A stretch of 64,000 nucleotides of DNA from Cristatella mucedo (GCA_009760855.2 WPIO01000334.1:18086-82085); one strand, 5' to 3'. Shown: positions 9,657-21,681, counted from the first letter of the stretch. The notes: generated from the letters alone by a model not told the origin. A program made the numbers and translations.

Positions 9657-11033
9657 GTATCGAGGTGTTTATAAATTCCACCATCTGCTGGAAATACAAG
9701 CGAAATGAGATATTCAAGTGCGATTGCTTAAAGCAAGGAGCTGCAATCTGCTGCAAGCTCCGGCACACTATGTCGGGTGGATTTAAAGTATCTAGATATT
9801 GTGTGATCTGCTGTGAACTCAAGCAAAATGAGTTATTCAATGCGACTGGATTAATGCAAAGCGCCTCACTCTACAGCAAGTCATAGCCGGCCATAAGGAG
9901 CAGTATCGAGGTATCTTTATAATTCGCGATCTGCTGCAAACTCTAGCGAAATGAGTTATTCAAGTGCGATTGCCTCATGCAAGGAGCTCCACTCTTCTAC
10001 CAGCTCCTGCACGATTTGTCGAGTTTATTTAAAGTATCTACGTATTGTGCGATCAGCTGCGAATTCATGCAAAATACGTTATTCAAGTGCTAATGGCTTA
10101 ATGCAAGGCACAGCACTCTGCAGCAAGTTTTTGCAGGCTATAACGAGCAGTATCGACGTGTCTTTATATTTCGCGATCTGCTGCAAACACAAGCTAAATG
10201 AGTTATTCAAGTGCGATTACCTCAAGCAAGCAGCTCCACTCTGCTGCATTCTCCTTCAGGCTTCGACGGGTGGATTTAAAGTATCTAGGTATTTTGTGAT
10301 CTGCTGCAAACTCATGCGAAATGAGTTATTCAAATGGGGATGGCTTATTGCAAGGCACCCCATTCTGCAGCAAGTTATCACAGGCTATATGGAGCGGTAT
10401 CGAGGTGTCTTTATATTCCGCGATCTTCTGCAAACTCAAGCGAAATGAGTTATTCATGTGCAATTGCCTAAAGCAAGGAGCTGCGATCTGCTGCTAGATA
10501 CTGCAGTCTTTGTCGGGTGGATTTAAAGTATCTAGATATTGTGCGATCTGCTGCGAACTCATGCAAAATTAGTCATTCAAATGTGAATGGCTTACTGGAA
10601 GGCAGTGCACTCAGCAGCAAGTTATCGCAGGCTAAAAGGAACTATATCGAGGTGTCTTTATATTCCGCGATCTCCTAAAAACTCAAGCGAAATGAGTTAT
10701 TTCAGTGCCATTGCCTAAAGCAAGGAGCTGCAATCTGCTGCAAGATACTGCAGGCTTTATCGGGTGGACTTAAAGTATCTAGATATTGTGCGATCTGCTG
10801 CGAACTAATACAAAATGAGGCATTCAAGTATGGATGGCACATTGCAAGGCGCCCCACTTTGCAGCAAGTTATCATACACTAGAACGAGCAGTATCGAGGT
10901 GTCTTTATATTCTGCAATCTGCTGCTAACTCAAGCGAAATGAGTTATTTCAGTGCGATTTCCTAAAGAAGGCCCTGCATTCTGCTGCCAGATACTGCACG
11001 CTCCGACGGAACGATTTAAAGTATTTAGATGTT

Positions 11034-11073
11034 GTGCGACTCATGCTGCTGTGAACAATCAAATGCAAAATAA
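11034..11073 (+). other. Remodelled satellite at the left junction of the retrotransposon
   Basis: Normal D6 reads GTGCGACCTGCTGTGAAC then TCATGCAAAATAAG. Here TCATG is added after GCGAC, and AATCAA stands where TC is expected before ATGCAAAATAA. The net gain is 8 bp. The change may have been made during insertion or later by local slippage. D6 in H16 and H20 shares the nearby TTAGATGTTGTGCG, but not the additions. Confidence 0.65.
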
Positions 11074-11336
11074 CCCTATTCCCACTGTCCTGCTCCTACG
11101 TTGCATTGATCTGCTGCTGCCATGCATAACCAACATCATTAATATGTCATTAGCCTCAGGTCAGGTCCCAGCACCTTTCAAAAAAGCTGTAGTCAGGCCA
11201 CTTCTCAAGAAAGCTACACTAGACCAAGAGAACTTAAGCAACTACCGCCCAGTCTCCCTCTTACCATTCCTATCAAAGACACTGGAACGGGTCGCGGCAG
11301 ACCAGCTGAACTCGTATATCGAAACCTCACCTTGCT
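11074..11336 (+). pseudogene. Reverse transcriptase remnant, N-terminal (fingers) fragment
   Basis: In the frame with codons starting at 11072 the insert encodes PIPTVLLLRCIDLLLPCIT, then SLASGQVPAPFKKAVVRPLL and NYRPVSLLPFLSKTLERV. These match the opening RT blocks of CR1/L2/jockey-type enzymes, where the NYRPVS...KxxE block is standard. The frame is open upstream into satellite DNA, which is accidental. After YIETS it runs into PC and a TAG stop at 11336-11338, while the family sequence continues (LLVSFQSGF) one frame over. A single-base frameshift near 11325-11332 therefore breaks the gene. Confidence 0.85.
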
Positions 11337-11667
11337 AGTAAGTTTCCAGTCTGGCTTTAGAGCTAATCACTCCACAGAGTCAGCATTGCTTCGGGTATAC
11401 AACGACCTACTTAGGAATGCAGACATGGGTAGAGTGTCTCTTCTTGTTTTGCTCGATCTTTCGGCAGCTTTTGATACCATCGATCACAAAGTACTTCTAG
11501 AGCGCCTCTCATCTCGCCTGGGCATCACTGGCACTGCTCTGCAGTGGTTCAGGTCCTATCTCAGTGGGAGACTCCAGAGTGTTGATGTGAATGGACAAAG
11601 ATCATCTGAAGTACCTCTAAAATATGGAGTACCTCAGGGCTCTGTACTAGGCTCTCCCTCTCGCTGA
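11332..11667 (+). pseudogene. Reverse transcriptase remnant, palm fragment with motifs A and B
   Basis: The frame starting at the TTG codon at 11332 continues the RT with FQSGFRANHSTESALLRVYN (block 2). Next come LLVLLDLSAAFDTIDHKVLL, with the first catalytic aspartate (LDLSAAFDT), WFRSYLSGR, and GVPQGSVLG (motif B). After GSVLG the frame reads SPSR and a stop. Relatives normally have about eight more residues here (PLLFSLYT-like) before the next segment. A small deletion that is not a multiple of three is inferred around 11653. Only residual coding sequence remains. Confidence 0.87.
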
Positions 11668-12565
11668 TGTGATTGCCAAGCACAATCTAGGCTTTCACTT
11701 CTATGCGGATGACACTCAGTTGTACCTTTGCTTTGATCCCTCCCAGCCTTCGAGCACCTCAAATTCTCTCAACTCACTTGCTGCATGCATTGATGACATC
11801 CGATCATGGATGGCAGCAAATTTTCTAAAACTAAACGATGATAAAACTAACTTACTAGTTATGGGCAAACCTAGTGTTATTCAGAAATTGGAAAGGCTGA
11901 CTTTCAAAATTGGCTCTGCCAGCATATCTCCAGTTGCATCAGCTCGAAATCTAGGTGTCATATTCCAAAGCGACCTCTCGTTAGACGACCACATCAGCTC
12001 CACAGTCAAATCAGCCTATTTTCAGCTTCATAACATTGCTAAAATTAGGGCTTGTTTAGATAAGGATACCACGTCCAAGTTGGTCCATGCATTCGTGACA
12101 TCTCGTCTCGACTTCTGCAACTCACTGCTTACTGGCCTACCAGCATGTGCGATCAGGCGATTGCAGCTGGTGCAAAACTCTGCAGCTAGGCTTGTCTGCC
12201 GTGAGCGTCGCAGTTGCCACATTACTCCACTTCTCGCCGACCTGCACTGGTTACCAGTCAAGCAACGGATTGACTTCAAGGTTTTGTCGCTCACTTTTAG
12301 GTCTCTTCATTCTATGGCTCCAGCCTATCTTTCAGAGATACTACCCCATCAGGCAAAGCATCGTACCACTCGCTTTTCGGAATCCAACAGTCTAGAAATA
12401 CCTCGTACAAACCTTAAATCCTTTGGAGACCGTGCATTTAGCTCGTATGCTCCCACAGCCTGGAACTCCCTCCCGACCTGCATCAGAACATCCCCTGACC
12501 TGACCACATTTAAAAGAAACTTAAAAACATTCCTATTTAGGACAGCATTTAGTGGGTCCTTGTGA
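11654..12565 (+). pseudogene. Reverse transcriptase remnant, catalytic YADD to C-terminal fragment
   Basis: In the frame entered at 11654 the sequence reads LPLADVIAKHNLGFHFYADD, with the catalytic YADD followed by TQLYLCF. Next are WMAANFLKLNDDKTNLLVMG (motif D) and ARNLGVIFQSDLSLDDHI (motif E). A C-terminal region follows with HAFVTSRLDFCNSLLTGLP, LQLVQNSAARLV, LHWLPVKQRIDFK and AWNSLPTCIRTSPDLTTFKR. This tail is characteristic of CR1/L2-like elements. The frame is intact for about 300 codons and ends at TGA 12563-12565, so this part is the least damaged. It has no usable start of its own and is not expected to work without the rest. Confidence 0.9.
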
Positions 12566-12699
12566 TTCGTCCTCGATGTGCTTATGCGTGCTGACACTGT
12601 TCATGCTGCCACTAACCACATTTGCATGCTGACCCAGTGCATGTCACCCCTAGCGCCTAGAAAGAGATTAAGTTCTCTGAGGGCGCTTTATCAAGTGCA
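12566..12699 (+). other. Retrotransposon 3' untranslated region
   Basis: This non-coding stretch lies between the RT stop codon and the ATT tail. It contains three TGCTGAC/CATGCTG-like words and ends in a compact stem-loop. In CR1/L2 elements the 3' end is what the element's own RT recognises. It has no similarity to the flanking satellite by eye. Confidence 0.75.
12652..12687 (+). other. Stem-loop at the retrotransposon 3' end
   Basis: AGCGCC (12652-12657) pairs with GGCGCT (12682-12687). Inside it AGAGA (12663-12667) pairs with TCTCT (12674-12678) around the loop TTAAGT. This gives a two-part hairpin just before the tail. A conserved 3' hairpin plus microsatellite tail is typical of this retrotransposon group and is the likely RT recognition site. 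Confidence 0.75.
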
Positions 12700-12700
12700 A

Positions 12701-12722
12701 TATTATTATTATTATTATTATA
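12701..12722 (+). repeat. (ATT)n tail of the retrotransposon
   Basis: Six ATT units (12702-12719) form the element's tail in place of poly-A. They merge with the target's TAAG at 12721-12724, so the exact junction is ambiguous by one or two bases. Confidence 0.9.
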
Positions 12723-14025
12723 AGTCAAGTGTGAATGGCTTAATGCAAATGGCCATACTCTGCAGCAAGTTTTCACAGGCTATAAGAAGCAGTTTCAAGA
12801 TGTCTTTATTTTCAGCGATCTGCTGCAAACTCAAGCGAAATGAGTTATTCATGTGCGATTGCCTAAAGCAAGGAGCTGCACTTAGCTGTTAGCTCCTTCA
12901 CGCTCCGACGGGATGATTTAAAGTATCTAGATATTGTGCGATCTGCTGCGAACTCATGCAAAATGAGGCATGCAAGTCTGAATGGCTTACTGCAAGGCAG
13001 TGCACTCAGCAGCAAGGTATCGCAGGCTAAAAGGAGCTGTATCGAGGTGTCTTTATATTCAGCGATCTCCTGCAAACTCAAGCGAAATGAGTTATTTCAG
13101 TGCCATTGCCTAAAGCAAGGAGCTGCAATCTGCTGCAAGATACTGCTGGCTTTATCGGGTGGATTTAAAGTATCTAGGTATTGTGCGATCTGCTGGAAAC
13201 TAATACAAAATGAGTTATTCAAGTGTGGATGGCTTATTGCAAGGCGCCCTACTCTGCAGCAAGTCATCACTCGCTAGAACGAGCAGTATCGAGGTGTCTT
13301 TATATTCCGCAATCTGCTGCAAACTCAAGCGAAATGAGCTATTTCCGTGCGATTTCCTAAAGAAGGCCCTGCATTCTGCTGCAAGATACTGCATGCTCCG
13401 ACGGAACGATTTAAAGTATTTAGAGATTGTGCGATCTGCTGTGAACTCATGCAAAATAAGTAAGTCAAGTGTGAATGGCTTAATGCAAATGGCCATACTC
13501 TGCAGCAAGTTTTCACAGGCTATAAGAAGCAGTTTCAAGGTGTCTTTATTTTCAGCGATCTGCTGCAAACTCAAGCGATATGATTTATTCCAATACGATT
13601 GCCTAAAGCAACGAGCTGAACTATTCTGCCAGCTCCTGCATGCTTCGTCGGATGGATTCAAAGTATCTAGATATTGTGCGATCTGCTGCGAACTCATGCC
13701 AAATGAATTATTCAAGTGTGGATGGCTTATTGCAAGGGGCTGCACTCTGCTGCAAGTTATCGCAGACTATAAGGAGCAGTATCGAGTCGTCTCTATATTC
13801 TGCGATCTGCTGCAAACTAATGCGAAATAAGTTATTCAAGTGCAATTGCCTCAAGCAAGGCCCTGCACTCTGATGCCAGCTACTGCACGCTCCGACGGGT
13901 TGATTTAAAGTATCTACATATTCGGCGATCTGCTGTGAACTCATGCAAAATGAATTATTCAAGTGTGGATGGTTTATTGCAAGGGGCTGCACTCTGCTGC
14001 AAGTTATCGCAGACTATAAGGAGCA

Positions 14026-16496
14026 GTATCGAGGTGTTTATAAATTCCACCATCTGCTGGAAACACAAGCGAAATGAGATATTCAAGTGCGATTGCTTAA
14101 AGCAAGGAGCTGCAATCTGCTGCAAGCTCCGGCACACTATGTCGGGTGGATTTAAAGTATCTAGATATTGTGTGATCTGCTGTGAACTCAAGCAAAATGA
14201 GTTATTCAATGCGACTGGATTAATGCAAAGCGCCTCACTCTACAGCAAGTCATAGCCGGCCATAAGGAGCAGTATCGAGGTATCTTTATAATTCGCGATC
14301 TGCTGCAAACTCTAACGAAATGAGTTATTCAAGTGCGATTGCCTCATGCAAGGAGCTCCACTCTTCTGCCAGCTCCTGCACGATTTGTCGAGTTTATTTA
14401 AAGTATCTACGTATTGTGCGATCAGCTGCGAATTCATGCAAAATACGTTATTCAAGTGCTAATGGCTTAATGCAAGGCACAGCACTCTGCAGCAAGTTTT
14501 TGCAGGCTATAACGAGCAGTATCGACGTGTCTTTATATTTCGCGATCTGCTGCAAACACAAGCTAAATGAGTTATTCAAGTGCGATTACCTCAAGCAAGC
14601 AGCTCCACTCTGCTGCATTCTCCTTCAGGCTTCGACGGGTGGATTTAAAGTATCTAGGTATTGTGTGATCTGCTGCAAACTCATGCGAAATGAGTTATTC
14701 AAATGGGGATGGCTTATTGCAAGGCACCCCATTCTGCAGCAAGTTATCACAGGCTATATGGAGCGGTATCGAGGTGTCTTTATATTCCGCGATCTTCTGC
14801 AAACTCAAGCGAAATGAGTTATTCATGTGCAATTGCCTAAAGCAAGGAGCTGCGATCTGCTGCTAGATACTGCAGTCTTTGTCGGGTGGATTTAAAGTAT
14901 CTAGATATTGTGCGATCTGCTGCGAACTAATACAAAATGAGGCATTCAAGTATGGATGGCACATTGCAAGGCGCCCCACTTTGCAGCAAGTTATCATACA
15001 CTAGAACGAGCAGTATCGAGGTGTCTTTATATTCTGCAATCTGCTGCTAACTCAAGCGAAATGAGTTATTTCAGTGCGATTTCCTAAAGAAGGCCCTGCA
15101 TTCTGCTGCCAGATACTGCACGCTCCGACGGAACGATTTAAAGTATTTAGATATTGTGCGACCTGCTGTGAACTCATGCAAAATAAGTAAGTCAAGTGTG
15201 AATGGCTTAATGCAAATGGCCATACTCTGCAGCAAGTTTTCACAGGCTATAAGAAGCAGTTTCAAGATGTCTTTATTTTCAGCGATCTGCTGCAAACTTA
15301 AGCGAAATGAGTTCTTCAAATGCGATTGCCTAAAGCAAGGAGCTGCACTTAGCTGTTAGCTCCTTCACGCTCCGACGGGATGATTTAAAGTATCTAGATA
15401 TTGTGCGATCTGCTGCGAACTCATGCAAAAGAGGCATGCAAGTCTGAATGGCTTACTGCAAGGCAGTGCACTCAGCAGCAAGGTATCGCAGGCTAAAAGG
15501 AGCTGTATCGAGGTGTCTTTATATTCCGCGATCTCCTGCAAACTCAAGCGAAATGAGTTATTTCAGTGCCATTGCCTAAAGCAAGGAGCTGCAATCTGCT
15601 GCAAGATACTGCTGGCTTTATCGGGTGGATTTAAAGTATCTAGGTATTGTGCGATCTGCTGGAAACTAATACAAAATGAGTTATTCAAGTGTGGATGGCT
15701 TATTGCAAGGCGCCCTACTCTGCAGCAAGTTATCACTCGCTAGAACGAGCAGTATCGAGGTGTCTTTATATTCTGCAATCTGCTGCAAACTCAAGCGAAA
15801 TGAGCTATTTCCGTGCGATTTCCTAAAGAAGGCCCTGCATTCTGCTGCAGATACTGCTGCATGCTCCGACGGAACGATTTAAAGTATTTAGAGATTGTGC
15901 GATCTGCTGTGAACTCATGCAAAATAAGTAAGTCAAGTGTGAATGGCTTAATGCAAATGGCCATACTCTGCAGCAAGTTTTCACAGGCTATAAGAAGCAG
16001 TTTCAAGGTGTCTTTATTTTCAGCGATCTGCTGCAAACTCAAGCGATATGATTTATTCCAATACGATTGCCTAAAGCAACGAGCTGAACTATTCTGCCAG
16101 CTCCTGCATGCTTCGTCGGATGGATTCAAAGTATCTAGATATTGTGCGATCTGCTGCGAACTCATGCCAAATGAATTATTCAAGTGTGGATGGCTTATTG
16201 CAAGGGGCTGCACTCTGCTGCAAGTTATCGCAGACTATAAGGAGCAGTATCGAGTCGTCTCTATATTCTGCGATCTGCTGCAAACTAATGCGAAATAAGT
16301 TATTCAAGTGCAATTGCCTCAAGCAAGGCCCTGCACTCTGATGCCAGCTACTGCTGCACGCTCCGACGGGTTGATTTAAAGTATCTACATATTCGGCGAT
16401 CTGCTGTGAACTCATGCAAAATGAATTATTCAAGTGTGGATGGTTTATTGCAAGGGGATGCACTCTGCTGCAAGTTATCGCAGACTATAAGGAGCA
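14026..16496 (+). repeat. HOR unit H5, 10-dimer variant (2471 bp)
   Basis: One dimer is missing. The first half of D4 (TAGATACTGCAGTCTTTGTC) continues near 14885 into the second half of D5 (AACTAATACAAAATGAGG), so D4B and D5A are lost. The join lies in sequence shared by both dimers, which points to homologous exchange. D9 has a local rearrangement near 15848 (GCAGATACTGCTGCATGC), and D11 has an added triplet near 16352. Confidence 0.9.
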
Positions 16497-19211
16497 GTAT
16501 CGAGGTGTTTATAAATTCCACCATCGGCTGGAAATACAAGCGAAATGAGATATTCAAGTGCGATTGCTTAAAGCAAGGAGCTGCAATCTGCTGCAAGCTC
16601 CGGCACACTATGTCGGGTGGATTTAAAGTATCTAGATATTGTGTGATCTGCTGTGAACTCAAGCAAAATGAGTTATTCAATGCGACTGGATTAATGCAAA
16701 GCGCCTCACTCTACAGCAAGTCATAGCCGGCCATAAGGAGCAGTATCGAGGTATCTTTATAATTCGCGATCTGCTGCAAACTCTAGCGAAATGAGTTATT
16801 CAAGTGCGATTGCCTCATGCAAGGAGCTCCACTCTTCTACCAGCTCCTGCACGATTTGTCGAGTTTATTTAAAGTATCTACGTATTGTGCGATCAGCTGC
16901 GAATTCATGCAAAATACGTTATTCAAGTGCTAATGGCTTAATGCAAGGCACAGCACTCTGCAGCAAGTTTTTTTGCAGGCTATAACGAGCAGTATCGACG
17001 TGTCTTTATATTTCGCGATCTGCTGCAAACACAAGCTAAATGAGTTATTCAAGTGCGATTACCTCAAGCAAGCAGCTCCACTCTGCTGCATTCTCCTTCA
17101 GGCTTCGACGGGTGGATTTAAAGTATCTAGGTATTTTGTGATCTGCTGCAAACTCATGCGAAATGAGTTATTCAAATGGGGATGGCTTATTGCAAGGCAC
17201 CCCATTCTGCAGCAAGTTATCACAGGCTATAAGGAGCGGTATCGAGGTGTCTTTATATTCCGCGATCTTCTGCAAACTCAAGCGAAATGAGTTATTCATG
17301 TGCAATTGCCTAAAGCAAGGAGCTGCGATCTGCTGCTAGATACTGCAGTCTTGTCGGGTGGATTTAAAGTATCTAGATATTGTGCGATCTGCTGCGAACT
17401 CATGCAAAATTAGGCATTCAAATGTGAATGGCTTACTGGAAGGCAGTGCACTCAGCAGCAAGTTATCGCAGGCTAAAAGGAACTATATCGAGGTGTCTTT
17501 ATATTCCGCGATCTCCTGCAAACTCAAGCGAAATGAGTTATTTCAGTGCGATTGCCTAAAGCAAGGAGCTGCAATCTGCTGCAAGATACTGCAGGCTTTA
17601 TCGGGTGGATTTAAAGTATCTAGATATTGTGCGATCTGCTGCGAACTAATACAAAATGAGGCATTCAAGTATGGATGGCACATTGCAAGGCGCCCCACTT
17701 TGCAGCAAGTTATCATACACTAGAACGAGCAGTATCGAGGTGTCTTTATATTCTGCAATCTGCTGCTAACTCAAGCGAAATGAGTTATTTCAGTGCGATT
17801 TCCTAAAGAAGGCCCTGCATTCTGCTGCCAGATACTGCACGCTCCGACGGAACGATTTAAAGTATTTAGATATTGTGCGACCTGCTGTGAACTCATGCAA
17901 AATAAGTAAGTCAAGTGGGATGGCTTTAATGCAAATGGCCATACTCTGCAGCAAGTTTTCACAGGCTGTAAGAAGCAGTTTCAAGATGTCTTTATTTTCA
18001 GCGATCTGCTGCAAACTTAAGCGAAATGAGTTCTTCAAATGCGATTGCCTAAAGCAAGGAGCTGCACTTAGCTGTTAGCTCCTTCACGCTCCGACGGGAT
18101 GATTTAAAGTATCTAGATATTGTGCGATCTGCTGCGAACTCATGCAAAATGAGGCATGCAAGTCTGAATGGCTTACTGCAAGGCAGTGCACTCAGCAGCA
18201 AGGTATCGCAGGCTAAAAGGAGCTGTATCGAGGTGTCTTTATATTCCGCGATCTCCTGCAAACTCAAGCGAAATGAGTTATTTCAGTGCCATTGCCTAAA
18301 GCAAGGAGCTGCAATCTGCTGCAAGATACTGCTGGCTTTATCGGGTGGATTTAAAGTATCTAGGTATTGTGCGATCTGCTGGAAACTAATACAAAATGAG
18401 TTATTCAAGTGTGGATGGCTTATTGCAAGGCGCCCTACTCTGCAGCAAGTTATCACTCGCTAGAACGAGCAGTATCGAGGTGTCTTTATATTCTGCAATC
18501 TGCTGCAAACTCAAGCGAAATGAGCTATTTCCGTGCGATTTCCTAAAGAAGGCCCTGCATTCTGCTGCAAGATACTGCATGCTCCGACGGAACGATTTAA
18601 AGTATTTAGAGATTGTGCGATCTGCTGTGAACTCATGCAAAATAAGTAAGTCAAGTGTGAATGGCTTAATGCAAATGGCCATACTCTGCAGCAAGTTTTC
18701 ACAGGCTATAAGAAGCAGTTTCAAGGTGTCTTTATTTTCAGCGATCTGCTGCAAACTCAAGCGATATGATTTATTCCAATACGATTGCCTAAAGCAACGA
18801 GCTGAACTATTCTGCCAGCTCCTGCATGCTTCGTCGGATGGATTCAAAGTATCTAGATATTGTGCGATCTGCTGCGAACTCATGCCAAATGAATTATTCA
18901 AGTGTGGATGGCCTATTGCAAGGGGCTGCACTCTGCTGCAAGTTATCGCAGACTATACGGAGCAGTATCGAGTCGTCTCTATATTCTGCGATCTGCTGCA
19001 AACTAATGCGAAATAAGTTATTCAAGTGCAATTGCCTCAAGCAAGGCCCTGCACTCTGATGCCAGCTACTGCACGCTCCGACGGGTTGATTTAAAGTATC
19101 TACATATTCGGCGATCTGCTGTGAACTCATGCAAAATGAATTATTCAAGTGTGGATGGTTTATTGCAAGGGGATGCACTCTGCTGCAAGTTATCGCAGAC
19201 TATAAGGAGCA
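16497..19211 (+). repeat. HOR unit H6, 11-dimer unit (2715 bp)
   Basis: All eleven dimers are present. Oddities are CCATCGGCTGG in D1, two extra T in the D2 poly-T run near 16970, a missing T in CAGTCTTGTC near 17350, and a changed D6 around 17915 (AAGTGGGATGGCTTTAATG). It is the first unit to show AGGCTGTAAGAAG in D6, a variant typical of the core. The D11 just before it (about 16458) is the first with the derived GGGGATGCACTC. Confidence 0.9.
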
Positions 19212-21681
19212 GTATCGAGGTGTTTATAAATTCCACCATCTGCTGGAAACACAAGCGAAATGAGATATTCAAGTGCGATTGCTTAAAGCAAGGAGCTGCA
19301 ATCTGCTGCAAGCTCCGGCACACTATGTCGGGTGGATTTAAAGTATCTAGATATTGTGTGATCTGCTGTGAACTCAAGCAAAATGAGTTATTCAATGCGA
19401 CTGGATTAATGCAAAGCGCCTCACTCTACAGCAAGTCATAGCCGGCCATAAGGAGCAGTATCGAGGTATCTTTATAATTCGCGATCTGCTGCAAACTCTA
19501 GCGAAATGAGTTATTCAAGTGCGATTGCCTCATGCAAGGAGCTCCACTCTTCTACCAGCTCCTGCACGATTTGTCGAGTTTATTTAAAGTATCTACGTAT
19601 TGTGCGATCAGCTGCGAATTCATGCAAAATACGTTATTCAAGTGCTAATGGCTTAATGCAAGGCACAGCACTCTGCAGCAAGTTTTTGCAGGCTATAACG
19701 AGCAGTATCGACGTGTCTTTATATTTCGCGATCTGCTGCAAACACAAGCTAAATGAGTTATTCAAGTGCGATTACCTCAAGCAAGCAGCTCCACTCTGCT
19801 GCATTCTCCTTCAGGCTTCGACGGGTGGATTTAAAGTATCTAGGTATTTTGTGATCTGCTGCAAACTCATGCGAAATGAGTTATTCAAATGGGGATGGCT
19901 TATTGCAAGGCACCCCCATTCTGCAGCAAGTTATCACAGGCTATATGGAGCGGTATCGAGGTGTCTTTATATTCCGCGATCTTCTGCAAACTCAAGCGAA
20001 ATGAGTTATTCATGTGCAATTGCCTAAAGCAAGGAGCTGCGATCTGCTGCTAGATACTGCAGTCTTTGTCGGGTGGATTTAAAGTATCTAGATATTGTGC
20101 GATCTGCTGCGAACTAATACAAAATGAGGCATTCAAGTATGGATGGCACATTGCAAGGCGCCCCACTTTGCAGCAAGTTATCATACACTAGAACGAGCAG
20201 TATCGAGGTGTCTTTATATTCTGCAATCTGCTGCTAACTCAAGCGAAATGAGTTATTTCAGTGCGATTTCCTAAAGAAGGCCCTGCATTCTGCTGCCAGA
20301 TACTGCACGCTCCGACGGAACGATTTAAAGTATTTAGATATTGTGCGACCTGCTGTGAACTCATGCAAAATAAGTAAGTCAAGTGTGAATGGCTTAATGC
20401 AAATGGCCATACTCTGCAGCAAGTTTTCACAGGCTGTAAGAAGCAGTTTCAAGATGTCTTTATTTTCAGCGATCTGCTGCAAACTTAAGCGAAATGAGTT
20501 CTTCAAATGCGATTGCCTAAAGCAAGGAGCTGCACTTAGCTGTTAGCTCCTTCACGCTCCGACGGGATGATTTAAAGTATCTAGATATTGTGCGATCTGC
20601 TGCGAACTCATGCAAAATGAGGCATGCAAGTCTGAATGGCTTACTGCAAGGCAGTGCACTCAGCAGCAAGGTATCGCAGGCTAAAAGGAGCTGTATCGAG
20701 GTGTCTTTATATTCCGCGATCTCCTGCAAACTCAAGCGAAATGAGTTATTTCAGTGCCATTGCCTAAAGCAAGGAGCTGCAATCTGCTGCAAGATACTGC
20801 TGGCTTTATCGGGTGGATTTAAAGTATCTAGGTATTGTGCGATCTGCTGGAAACTAATACAAAATGAGTTATTCAAGTGTGGATGGCTTATTGCAAGGCG
20901 CCCTACTCTGCAGCAAGTTATCACTCGCTAGAACGAGCAGTATCGAGGTGTCTTTATATTCTGCAATCTGCTGCAAACTCAAGCGAAATGAGCTATTTCC
21001 GTGCGATTTCCTAAAGAAGGCCCTGCATTCTGCTGCAAGATACTGCATGCTCCGACGGAACGATTTAAAGTATTTAGAGATTGTGCGATCTGCTGTGAAC
21101 TCATGCAAAAAATAAGTAAGTCAAGTGTGAATGGCTTAATGCAAATGGCCATACTCTGCAGCAAGTTTTCACAGGCTATAAGAAGCAGTTTCAAGGTGTC
21201 TTTATTTTCAGCGATCTGCTGCAAACTCAAGCGATATGATTTATTCCAATACGATTGCCTAAAGCAACGAGCTGAACTATTCTGCCAGCTCCTGCATGCT
21301 TCGTCGGATGGATTCAAAGTATCTAGATATTGTGCGATCTGCTGCGAACTCATGCCAAATGAATTATTCAAGTGTGGATGGCTTATTGCAAGGGGCTGCA
21401 CTCTGCTGCAAGTTATCGCAGACTATAAGGAGCAGTATCGAGTCGTCTCTATATTCTGCGATCTGCTGCAAACTAATGCGAAATAAGTTATTCAAGTGCA
21501 ATTGCCTCAAGCAAGGCCCTGCACTCTGATGCCAGCTACTGCACGCTCCGACGGGTTGATTTAAAGTATCTACATATTCGGCGATCTGCTGTGAACTCAT
21601 GCAAAATGAATTATTCAAGTGTGGATGGTTTATTGCAAGGGGATGCACTCTGCTGCAAGTTATCGCAGACTATAAGGAGCA
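19212..21681 (+). repeat. HOR unit H7, 10-dimer variant (2470 bp)
   Basis: It has the same D4A/D5B fusion as H5, here near 20080-20120, removing one dimer. D4 has one extra C (GGCACCCCCATTC near 19912). D9 has two extra A in CATGCAAAAAATAAG near 21108. It mixes outer-type D3 and D10 bases with the derived D11 and D6 variants, so it belongs to the left shoulder of the core. Confidence 0.9.

Larger units (their letters stand above)
1..11073 (+). repeat. Higher-order satellite array, segment left of the retrotransposon
   Basis: This is continuous head-to-tail satellite DNA with no gene. A 123-bp module recurs with the core GCGATCTGCTGC, seen for example at 67, 190, 313 and 435. Alternating A and B modules make dimers of 246-247 bp, with GTATCGAG-like starts at 43, 290, 536, 783, 1030 and 1276. 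Eleven distinct dimers make the HOR. The segment holds the end of H0, all of H1 to H3, and H4 up to the middle of its D6 dimer. Every copy has the same orientation. The left edge of the array is outside the window. Whether the locus is centromeric, pericentromeric or other heterochromatin cannot be told from sequence alone. Confidence 0.97.
11074..12720 (+). mobile_element. 5'-truncated CR1/L2-type non-LTR retrotransposon
   Basis: This 1647-bp insert interrupts D6 of H4, in the same orientation as the array. It keeps only the 3' part of the family's reverse transcriptase ORF, then a 3' UTR with a stem-loop and a short ATT tail. The endonuclease and any ORF1 are absent. Left of it the satellite reads ATGCAAAATAA; right of it TAAGTCAAGTG. 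The uninterrupted target is AAAATAAGTAAGTCAAG, so one G is missing and there is no clear target-site duplication. Short or absent duplications and severe 5' truncation are usual for CR1/L2 elements copied by target-primed reverse transcription. No other HOR in the window carries it. The clade is inferred from RT and tail features. Rex or jockey-like relatives cannot be excluded without a search. Confidence 0.92.
9657..14025 (+). repeat. HOR unit H4, 11-dimer unit split by a retrotransposon (4369 bp)
   Basis: Dimers start at 9657, 9903, 10150, 10397, 10644, 10891 (D6, interrupted), 12792 (D7), 13039, 13286, 13532 and 13779. Removing the 1647-bp element leaves about 2722 bp, the normal 11-dimer length plus 8 bp. 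That excess sits just left of the insertion. D5 reads CTCCTAAAAACTC. D7 is slightly different from other copies, keeping CTCAAGCGAAATGAG and TTCATGTGCG. Confidence 0.9.

Noticed and set aside
10952-11338. A fusion gene joining satellite sequence to the reverse transcriptase
   Set aside because: The upstream part is ordinary D6 satellite that happens to be open in the same frame. The insertion junction lies inside it and the frame ends at a frameshift.
11073-12565. An intact, active reverse transcriptase gene
   Set aside because: There is a stop after a frameshift near 11330 and a stop after a small deletion near 11655. The endonuclease region is missing. Catalytic motifs remain but in different frames.
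11063-12729. Target-site duplication around the retrotransposon
   Set aside because: ATAA on the left and TAAG on the right come from neighbouring, non-identical parts of AATAAGTAAG. At most TAA could be counted, and the simpler reading is loss of one G.
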